Below the pieces are notes generated by a model. The model searched no databases and was not told the origin of the DNA. It was given only the letters and a program-made list of their open reading frames with translations. From positions 1,457-6,630 of the forward strand of contig LUCD01000111.1 of the NCBI GenBank assembly GCA_001593925.1: a stretch of DNA of 5,174 nucleotides, read 5' to 3'. Position numbers and translations under genes: made by a program. This document shows positions 1 through 5,174 of the stretch, piece after piece (position 1 is the first letter of the stretch; each line of letters starts with the position of its first letter). Source of the stretch: Candidatus Bathyarchaeota archaeon B26-1. Lineage in GTDB: Archaea > Thermoproteota > Bathyarchaeia > Bathyarchaeales > B26-1.

Positions 1-67
1 CAAAAGCAAAAATTGTTATGGACGAGCCGATAAGCCTCTGGGGGTAGTTATAGTATCCATATTTTAT

Positions 68-433
68 GTGGTGATTGGAATTTTAACGATCTTCCCGCTC
101 CTCCTAATTATACATGCCACATCGTCGGCTTTATTCCGTGGAAGATTGATCACCTTTCTCAGCGTATCTCTGATGACGACTGTTGTGGCGGTAGGCTACA
201 TCATAATTGGGGTGGGTCTCTATAGGGGTAGGAGATGGGGCTGGTTTTCAGCTTTGATCGGAACCCTTACGGGGCTACTTGTTCACGTTGGATGGATCAT
301 CTCAGGCGTCTTTACAGCCCAAACACTCCTCATCTACATCCTAATCTCACTCCTGAATAGTGCAATATTGATTTATATTCTCCAACCCCATGTCAGAGAA
401 TACTTCCAAATAATAAACCCCATAACAAGATAG
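68..433 (+). CDS. Small four-helix membrane protein, function unknown; 5' end uncertain
   Basis: The 121-residue product from the GTG at 68 is almost entirely hydrophobic. About four membrane segments are visible, at residues 2-23, 28-52, 58-82 and 84-105. A short basic turn (YRGRRWGW, about 52-59) follows helix 2, and a polar tail (QPHVREYF, 106-113) ends the protein. This layout recalls small uncharacterised archaeal membrane proteins that begin with a (R/K)PLG motif and end near PHV(R/K)xYF; that is from memory, and no function is known to me. The start is doubtful. The frame is open back to position 2, and codons 32-67 read KPLGVVIVSIFY, which looks like the real start of helix 1, so the GTG at 68 would cut that helix. 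No in-frame ATG, GTG or TTG lies between 2 and 67. The gene therefore either starts left of the window or is frameshifted near its start. It is convergent with carAB and probably unrelated to it. Confidence 0.6.
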   Translation: MVIGILTIFPLLLIIHATSSALFRGRLITFLSVSLMTTVVAVGYIIIGVGLYRGRRWGWFSALIGTLTGLLVHVGWIISGVFTAQTLLIYILISLLNSAILIYILQPHVREYFQIINPITR

Positions 434-440
434 TCTATCA

Positions 441-466
441 AAATTGATTTATCGGCTTATCAATTT
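441..466. repeat. Perfect 8-bp inverted repeat just after the membrane-protein gene
   Basis: AAATTGAT at 441-448 pairs exactly with ATCAATTT at 459-466 around a 10-nt loop. The repeat starts 8 nt after the TAG stop at 431-433. An overlapping short palindrome (ATCAA-AA-TTGAT, 437-448) could form instead. The stem is AT-rich and no long T tract follows it on the + strand, so it is not a classical intrinsic terminator. Its place suggests a 3'-end structure for the upstream gene, but it may be chance in AT-rich sequence. Confidence 0.4.
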
Positions 467-489
467 GCCCCTAGAAGATAAGAGGAAAG

Positions 490-570
490 ATGCGGAGGCT
501 CCTAAAGGAAACCAGGCTCGTAGAGAAGGAGATCAAAGAAAAACGGTCAACAAACAGAGATAAAAATTAG
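490..570 (+). CDS. Tiny ORF, 26 codons, very charged; doubtful gene
   Basis: An ATG at 490 opens a 26-residue frame ending with TAG at 568-570. The product begins MRRLLKETRLVEKEIKEK and would form a short, strongly charged helix. GAGG at 482-485 lies 4 nt before the ATG and could act as a weak ribosome binding site. I recognise no family. In an AT-rich gap an ORF this short is expected by chance, and the region also carries the T-rich tracts that may end carAB transcription on the other strand. Treat it as a candidate only. Confidence 0.12.
   Translation: MRRLLKETRLVEKEIKEKRSTNRDKN
535..568 (-). terminator. Candidate T-rich archaeal terminator region for carAB
   Basis: Read on the minus strand, the sequence 90-130 nt after the carB stop carries two T-rich tracts: TTTTT (566-562) and TTTTTCTTT (543-535), with a T-rich stretch between them. 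Archaeal RNA polymerase often terminates at such tracts without a hairpin. This is the first strongly T-rich place downstream of carB on that strand, so it is the likeliest end of the carAB transcript. The assignment rests on composition and position only. Confidence 0.4.
559..570 (+). promoter_or_regulatory. TATA-like element upstream of the zinc-ribbon-like mini-ORF
   Basis: TAAAAATTA (561-569), preceded by purine-rich CAGAGA, resembles an archaeal BRE/TATA element. Its centre lies about 33 nt before the ATG at 598, so a start site about 26 nt downstream would leave a leader of only several bases. The same bases are one of the T tracts of the carAB terminator candidate on the other strand, so the TATA resemblance may simply come from that composition. 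Confidence 0.25.
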
Positions 571-597
571 GTAGTTAGACTGGAAGGGGACGGCGTC

Positions 598-681
598 ATG
601 CCCGTATGTGAGATATGCGGTGAAGTTGTAGACAGGTGTATGCGTAAGGCGTGGAGGGTCCTACCAGTATTTGTATGGTAG
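598..681 (+). pseudogene. 27-codon ORF with CxxC start; possible remnant of a zinc-ribbon protein
   Basis: The frame from the ATG at 598 begins MPVCEICGEVVDRCMRKA and stops at TAG 679-681. The start looks like a small archaeal zinc-ribbon protein: Cys4-x2-Cys7-Gly, then Cys14. The second metal-binding pair that such a fold needs is missing, because after about 20 residues the frame runs into the carB 3' end, which it overlaps by 21 nt on the opposite strand. A purine-rich stretch (GGAAGGGGA, 582-590) sits 7 nt before the ATG and a TATA-like element lies further upstream. It could be the 5' remnant of a gene cut off by a rearrangement that brought in carAB, or chance. I found no continuation in the other frames by eye. 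Confidence 0.25.
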
Positions 682-3600
682 GCTGTCCATGTACTCGTTT
701 AGAGAGCGTATGACGGGTTCGCTCTTCACCCTGTACTTGAGGACCCTTACGAGGGCTGACGCCAGCTCTAAGGTTGTTACGACCGGTATATTGAACTCGA
801 CGGCTAATCTCCTGATTGTGTACTCGTCTTCAAGTATATCCTTGGGGCAGTTCGAAGCGTTCGTTAGGGGTATATTTATCACAAGGTCTATCTTCCTGTT
901 TAGGAGGTAGTCGAGTATGTTAGGCTTCTTCTCCGGCTCCTTAACCTTATGGAGAACCGTTATGGAGTTGAAGCCCGCCTCACGGAGAGCCTCCGCAGTA
1001 TGCTCCGTGGCGTAGGTCTTGAATCCTAAACTCTTCAGAACCCTTGCGATGGGAATTATCTTCTTCTTCATCACGTCTCCGCCGACCGTTATAAGGACGG
1101 AGCCGCCGGGCTTCGGCAACGTGAACTCAACAGCCTCAAGGGCCTTGGAGAGGGCGTCGGCGAAGTTCTCTCCCAGACACGCGGCCTCACCTGTGCTCAG
1201 CATCTCGACGCCTAATGTCGGGTCAGCTCCGCTTAGACGCATAAAGCTAAACTGGGGAACCTTCACTCCCACATGCAGGATTGGAGGAGGCTCCTTTATC
1301 CCGAGGTCCCTGAGCTTCTTCCCGAGCATTATGGCGGTCGAGACCTCTATAAGGTTGATGCCTCTCGTCTTGCTGACGTAGGGCAGGCTCCTCGAGGCTC
1401 TAAGGTTACACTCTATAACCGAGACCTCCCCGTTCTTAACGAGGTACTGAATGTTGAAGGGGCCCTTAATCTTGAGAGCCCTCGCTATCGCACGCGAGTA
1501 CTCTTCTATCTTCTCGGTCACGTCGGTGCTCAATGTTTGGGGCGGTATGCTCATAACGGCGTCTCCGCTGTGGACTCCCGCTTGCTCAATATGCTCTATG
1601 ATGGCGCCTATGAGGGTCTCTTCGCCGTCTGAGACCCCGTCCACCTCAACCTCCTTCGCTCCCTCCACGAACTTTGAGATGACAACTGGATGTTCAGGCG
1701 AGACGCTTGCCGCCAGCTCTAGGTACTCCCTAAGCTCTCTGCGGCTGTACGCAACTCTCATAGCGTATCCGGAGAGAACGTAGCTCGGGCGGATTAGAAC
1801 CGGGTAGCCTATCCCCTCGGCGAACCTCTCCGCATCCTCTATCGTCGTGAGCTTGCTCCATTCGGGTTGAGGTATGCCCAGACGGTCGAGGAGGGCGCTG
1901 AACTTAGACCTGTCCTCAGCCAAGTCTATGCTCTCGCCAGATGTCCCCAGAAGCCTAACGCCGGACTTGGCGAGCTTCAAGGCCAAGTTGTTGGGAATCT
2001 GGCCTCCAACGCTTGCTACAACCCCCATAGGCCGCTCCTTATCGCATATGTCCAAGATGCGCTCTAAGGTCAGCTCCTCAAAGTATAGTTTGTCTGATAT
2101 GTCGTAGTCCGTCGAGACAGTCTCAGGGTTATAGTTGATCATTATCGCCTCGTCAACCCCCTGCTTCTTCAAGGCCCAGACGGTGTTGACGCCGCTCCAG
2201 TCAAACTCGACACTTGACCCGATCCTGAAGACTCCAGCCCCTAAAACTATCACCTTCTTTCTGCGCGAGCTGAAGTCTATGTCGTCCTCATCTCCATGGT
2301 ATGTTAGGTATAGGTAGTTCGTTTGAGCCGGCCACTCAGCCGCGAGCGTGTCGATCTGCTTCACAACGGGCGTCACCCCAAACCTCTTCCTTAGGGCCCT
2401 CACCTCGAGCTCCGTCAAGCCGAGGGCCCTAGCTATCTGGATGTCCGAGAAGCCTAAGCGCTTAGCCTCACGAATGGTCTCCACGAAGTCGCCGTCGGGT
2501 TTTCTCCCCCTCAAGGCCTTCAGCCGTTCCTCCATCTCGATTATGTTCTTTATCTTGTTGAGGAACCATGGGTCGATCCCGCTGAGCTTATAAATCTCCT
2601 CAACGGAGAGGCCCATCTTCATGGCTTTAACGATCTTGAAGAGTCTCTCATCGGTTGGGTTCCTCAACTCATCCTTTATGCTCTCTACGGGTTCAGGTTG
2701 GTCCTCATCGCCGTTCAAGACGAGGCCTGCCTTCCCGATGTCGAGCATACGGACAGCCTTCTGTAACGCCTCCTCGAAGTTTCTCCCGATCGCCATGACT
2801 TCTCCGACGGACTTCATCTGGGGGCCGAGATGCGGGTCCACGTTCCTGAACTTACGTAGGTCCCAACGCGGAATCTTGACGACTATGTAGTCTAGTGCAG
2901 GCTCGAAACAAGCCGTCGTTACCCCGGTGATCCTGTTTATCAGCTCCGGGAGGAGATAGCCGATCGCCAGCTTCGCCGCTATGTACGCGAGTGGGTAGCC
3001 GGTCGCCTTGCTGGCCAAGGCTGAGCTCCTCGACATCCTAGCGTTCAGCTCTATAACCCTGTACTCCTCAGACCTGGGGTGGAGAGCCCACTGTATATTG
3101 CACTCCCCAACTATCCCTAGGCTCTGAACTATCTTTATCGAGGCTGAGCGGAGCATGTGGTACTCTCTATTCGTTAACGTCTGGGATGGAGCTATAACTA
3201 TGGAGTCTCCTGTATGGACGCCCATAGGGTCGAAGTTCTCCATGTTGCAGACGGTCAAAGAGTTGTTCTCGTAGTCGCGCATAACCTCATATTCAACCTC
3301 TTTCCAGTGCCCAATGTACTCCTCAACTAGAATCTGCCTTATCATGCTCTGGGTCAAGGCTACGCTTGCCAACCTCTTGAGTTCGTCCCTGTTGTAGGCT
3401 ACACCTGAGCCTTTACCTCCAAGCGTATATGCAACCCTAACCATGACAGGGTATCCGAGTTCATCTGCTATCCTTAGGGCCTCGTCAACCGATGTTGCGG
3501 AGTCGCTCCTAGGAACGGGTATACCTGTCCTGGTCATAGCCTTCTTGAAGAGCTCCCTGTCCTCGGTCTCCTCTATAGCCCTTATCGGCGTCCCCAGAAC

Positions 3601-3942
3601 CTTGACGTCATACTCCTCTAGTATGCCCTTCTTGGCGAGTTGAACTCCACAGTTCAGGGCCGTCTGCCCCCCGAAGCCGAGCAGTATACCGTCGGGCCTC
3701 TCCCTCTCTATAACCCTCTTGACATACTCGGGGGTGACAGGTAGAAGGTAGACTTTGTCGGCCAGCCTAGGATCGGTCTGGATCGTGGCTATATTGGGGT
3801 TGATGAGGACGGTCTCGATCCCCTCCTCCTTCATGGCCTTAAGGCACTGGCTTCCGGAATAGTCGAACTCCGCGGCTTCCCCGATCTTTATGGGGCCGCT
3901 CCCCAAGACCACAACCTTGCGAAGCCACTCGAACTTAGGCAT
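661..3942 (-). CDS. carB: Carbamoyl-phosphate synthase, large subunit (CAD/CPS1-like)
   Basis: CarB makes carbamoyl phosphate from bicarbonate, ammonia passed from CarA, and two ATP, for pyrimidine and arginine synthesis in the cytoplasm. At 1093 residues it is full length (E. coli 1073). It has two homologous ATP-grasp halves. The first (about 1-400, carboxyphosphate) has VLGSGPIKIGEAAEFDYSG, Arg129, Arg169, GGKGSG near 175-180, Glu215, His243, Gln284 and Glu298-x-Asn300. A helical linker domain (about 401-555) follows. The second half (about 560-940, carbamate kinase) has FRIGSSVEFDW, NYNPETVSTDYD, RPSYVLSG and ECNLRASRS. A C-terminal MGS-like effector domain (about 945-1093) keeps Thr979, Thr982 and Lys999. 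EWPAQTNYLYLTY and VKVPQFSF recall human CAD and CPS1 rather than E. coli. The ATG start fits the family N terminus and has GAGGT 7 nt upstream. It lies 2 nt after the carA stop, so it is probably cotranscribed and translationally coupled. Confidence 0.97.
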   Translation of the reverse strand: MPKFEWLRKVVVLGSGPIKIGEAAEFDYSGSQCLKAMKEEGIETVLINPNIATIQTDPRLADKVYLLPVTPEYVKRVIERERPDGILLGFGGQTALNCGVQLAKKGILEEYDVKVLGTPIRAIEETEDRELFKKAMTRTGIPVPRSDSATSVDEALRIADELGYPVMVRVAYTLGGKGSGVAYNRDELKRLASVALTQSMIRQILVEEYIGHWKEVEYEVMRDYENNSLTVCNMENFDPMGVHTGDSIVIAPSQTLTNREYHMLRSASIKIVQSLGIVGECNIQWALHPRSEEYRVIELNARMSRSSALASKATGYPLAYIAAKLAIGYLLPELINRITGVTTACFEPALDYIVVKIPRWDLRKFRNVDPHLGPQMKSVGEVMAIGRNFEEALQKAVRMLDIGKAGLVLNGDEDQPEPVESIKDELRNPTDERLFKIVKAMKMGLSVEEIYKLSGIDPWFLNKIKNIIEMEERLKALRGRKPDGDFVETIREAKRLGFSDIQIARALGLTELEVRALRKRFGVTPVVKQIDTLAAEWPAQTNYLYLTYHGDEDDIDFSSRRKKVIVLGAGVFRIGSSVEFDWSGVNTVWALKKQGVDEAIMINYNPETVSTDYDISDKLYFEELTLERILDICDKERPMGVVASVGGQIPNNLALKLAKSGVRLLGTSGESIDLAEDRSKFSALLDRLGIPQPEWSKLTTIEDAERFAEGIGYPVLIRPSYVLSGYAMRVAYSRRELREYLELAASVSPEHPVVISKFVEGAKEVEVDGVSDGEETLIGAIIEHIEQAGVHSGDAVMSIPPQTLSTDVTEKIEEYSRAIARALKIKGPFNIQYLVKNGEVSVIECNLRASRSLPYVSKTRGINLIEVSTAIMLGKKLRDLGIKEPPPILHVGVKVPQFSFMRLSGADPTLGVEMLSTGEAACLGENFADALSKALEAVEFTLPKPGGSVLITVGGDVMKKKIIPIARVLKSLGFKTYATEHTAEALREAGFNSITVLHKVKEPEKKPNILDYLLNRKIDLVINIPLTNASNCPKDILEDEYTIRRLAVEFNIPVVTTLELASALVRVLKYRVKSEPVIRSLNEYMDSLPYKYW

Positions 3943-3944
3943 CT

Positions 3945-5126
3945 CTAAGACCTCGCCTCCACCCTCCTCAGAAACTCGTCGAAGAGGAACTCGGTGTCGT
4001 ATGGTCCCGGAGAGGCTTCAGGATGCCACTGTAGGGCGAAGGAGACCCCATCCTTATACTTCAGGCCTTCGACGGTCTTGTCATTCGCGTTTATGAACCA
4101 GACCTTAAGGTCCGTCCCCTCGAGAGAGGCCGACTCAACAGCGTAGCCGTGGTTCTGGGTCGTTATGTAGCATCGGCCGGTCTCTAGGTCGTAGGCAGGC
4201 TGGTTCTGAGACCTATGCCCATACTTCAGCTTGTACGTGTTGCCTCCGAGAGCGAGTGCAAGTATCTGGGTTCCCAAGCAGATACCCATAGTCGGTATCC
4301 CCTCCTCAACTATCTCCCTCACAGTCTCGATCGTGGCCGTACACCTCTTGGGGTCTCCAGGCCCGTTACTCACCAAGACTCCGTCAGGCTTGTACTCAAG
4401 GATCTCGTCGCAGGAGAAGTCGTAGGGAACCCTCACGACGTCAACCTTGCGTCTAAGCAGGTTCCTCAGTATGCCTCCCTTAACTCCGCAGTCTATGAGG
4501 ACTATCCTCCTCTTACCGTCGAGCTCGTAGAAGATCGGCTCCTCAACCGTTACTTCTTTGACTAGGTCGGTCTCGTTCGGGTCCGGAACGTCCTTAACCC
4601 GTCTGAGTAGCCTGTCGATGTCCGGTTCCTCACCCTCCTCGTAGACTTTGAGGATTCCAAGCATGACCCCGCGTTCCCTAAGCCTCTTGGTCAACCTGCG
4701 GGTATCGATTCCCCATATACCCGGGATGTCCTCGTCCCTAAGCCATTCGTCGAGGCTACGCTTAGACGTCCAGTGTGACGGTTCCATGCAGAGCTCTTGG
4801 ATGACGAGGCCTCTAACCTTTATCCCTATGGACTCGAAGTGTATGGGGACTCCGAGAAACTTCTCTTCGTAGGATGGAACTCCATAGTTTCCGATGAGAG
4901 GATAAGTCAAGGTTAGGATTTGACCGTGATAAGAGGGGTCTGTCAGGGATTCTGGATAGCCGACCATAGACGTGGAGAAGACCACTTCCCCTGAGACTTC
5001 TTTAACGCTACCAAACCCACGTCCAATAAAGAATGTGCCGTCCTCAAGGACTAAAACAGCCTTTCCAGCCCTTTGAGGACGTGAACGTTCTCCCAAGTGA
5101 CCCAGCCCCAACCAGTATCCATCCAA
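3945..5126 (-). CDS. carA: Carbamoyl-phosphate synthase, small (glutaminase) subunit
   Basis: CarA hydrolyses glutamine and feeds ammonia to CarB. Residue numbers count from the TTG at 5126. The N-terminal CPSase domain (about 22-170) has KAVLVLEDG, GEVVFSTSMVGYPESLTDPS and GIDTRRLTK. The class I glutaminase domain (about 205-390) has SNGPGDP (253-259), nucleophile Cys283 in GICLGTQ, TQNHGYAVE (323-331) and the His368/Glu370 pair in WHPE. All three catalytic residues are present, but the usual His after CLG is Thr286. The start is uncertain. Family proteins usually begin right before KAVLVLEDG (residue 22), and there is no nearby ATG or GTG. The TTG at 5126 touches the TATA-like box and would lie upstream of the expected transcript start. 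The TTG at 5096 (giving 383 residues) fits the promoter better. The frame also stays open to the window edge, so an upstream start cannot be excluded. First gene of a carA-carB operon. Confidence 0.95.
   Translation of the reverse strand: MDGYWLGLGHLGERSRPQRAGKAVLVLEDGTFFIGRGFGSVKEVSGEVVFSTSMVGYPESLTDPSYHGQILTLTYPLIGNYGVPSYEEKFLGVPIHFESIGIKVRGLVIQELCMEPSHWTSKRSLDEWLRDEDIPGIWGIDTRRLTKRLRERGVMLGILKVYEEGEEPDIDRLLRRVKDVPDPNETDLVKEVTVEEPIFYELDGKRRIVLIDCGVKGGILRNLLRRKVDVVRVPYDFSCDEILEYKPDGVLVSNGPGDPKRCTATIETVREIVEEGIPTMGICLGTQILALALGGNTYKLKYGHRSQNQPAYDLETGRCYITTQNHGYAVESASLEGTDLKVWFINANDKTVEGLKYKDGVSFALQWHPEASPGPYDTEFLFDEFLRRVEARS
3950..3960 (-). promoter_or_regulatory. Ribosome binding site of carB inside the carA 3' end
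   Basis: On the minus strand the last codons of carA read GGAGGCGAGGT (3960-3950). GAGGT lies 7 nt before the carB ATG, a good Shine-Dalgarno distance, while GGAGG lies 13 nt before it. Because the site is within carA coding sequence and the carA stop is only 2 nt from the ATG, carB translation is probably helped by ribosomes finishing carA. Confidence 0.6.
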
Positions 5127-5127
5127 A

Positions 5128-5145
5128 CTTTTAAGTCTTACGGTT
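5128..5145 (-). promoter_or_regulatory. Archaeal-type BRE/TATA promoter candidate for carAB
   Basis: On the minus strand CTTAAAAG (5135-5128) matches the look of an archaeal TATA box and is preceded by purine-rich GTAAGA, a possible BRE. A start site 22-27 nt downstream would fall near 5104-5110. This is inside the nominal carA frame from the TTG at 5126, which argues that translation starts further down, for instance at the TTG at 5096. No operator or attenuator-like hairpin is evident in the 48 bases left before the window edge. Confidence 0.45.
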
Positions 5146-5174
5146 TCTGATCTTGATCTCCGCCCAGCCCTGCT

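Noticed and set aside
18..47. ATG at 18 as the start of a separate short peptide
   Set aside because: Only nine codons before TAG. It is more useful as a hint of a frameshifted start for the membrane protein.
25..460. Short shared words between 25-36 (AGCCGATAAGCC) and the reverse strand at 450-460
   Set aside because: The match is about 8 nt and one copy sits in coding sequence; this is expected by chance and does not look like an attachment site or repeat family.
434..660. tRNA, other structured RNA or CRISPR repeats in the intergenic gap
   Set aside because: By eye there is no cloverleaf, no T-loop GGTTC-like motif and no regularly spaced repeats; only the short inverted repeat and T-rich tracts stand out.
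1019..1632. Overlapping + strand ORFs of about 120 codons antisense to carB (1019-1381 and 1273-1632)
   Set aside because: They lie wholly inside the strongly conserved carB coding sequence, have low-complexity compositions and show no recognisable family; they are shadows of carB codon usage.
661..3942. CarB as an internal tandem repeat or recent duplication
   Set aside because: The two ATP-grasp halves are the ancient duplication common to all large CPSase subunits and have diverged normally here.
4215..4565. 116-codon + strand ORF antisense to carA
   Set aside because: It lies inside the conserved glutaminase domain of carA, and its product shows no recognisable motif or membrane pattern.

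Overview
The window most likely comes from an archaeon. Both large genes use many AGG (Arg) and ATA (Ile) codons. The carA upstream region has a TATA-like box (CTTAAAAG) with a purine-rich stretch before it, resembling a BRE/TATA promoter. carA has no ATG near its expected N terminus. The charged, Ile/Val/Glu/Arg-rich proteins would fit a thermophile. I cannot fix the lineage from the sequence; Thermoproteota, Bathyarchaeia and their relatives are guesses only.

Layout. Positions 1-433 hold a small four-helix membrane protein gene on the + strand, whose 5' end is unclear: its frame is open to the left edge and coding-like sequence continues upstream of the first usable start. Positions 434-660 are a mostly non-coding gap. 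It holds a perfect 8-bp inverted repeat just after the membrane gene, T-rich tracts on the minus strand that could end the carAB transcript, a TATA-like element, and two tiny ORFs of doubtful status. One of these starts like a zinc-ribbon protein (CxxC) but stops after 27 codons inside the carB 3' end. Positions 661-5126 on the minus strand hold carA followed by carB, separated by 2 nt, together occupying about 86% of the window.

Function. CarA (glutaminase subunit) releases ammonia from glutamine. CarB (synthetase subunit) uses bicarbonate, that ammonia and two ATP to make carbamoyl phosphate for pyrimidine and arginine synthesis. All main catalytic motifs of both subunits are visible, so the enzyme should be active.

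Most notable. Recalled from memory, the two proteins resemble the eukaryotic CPSase (human CAD and CPS1) more than E. coli CarA/CarB along their length, for example EWPAQTNYLYLTY, GECNIQWALHP, FRIGSSVEFDW and VKVPQFSF in CarB and MVGYPESLTDPSY in CarA. The gene order is also the domain order of the eukaryotic fusion. The glutaminase nucleophile motif reads CLGTQ instead of the usual CLGHQ. I see no CRISPR array, mobile element, tRNA or rRNA, and no undescribed multi-gene system.
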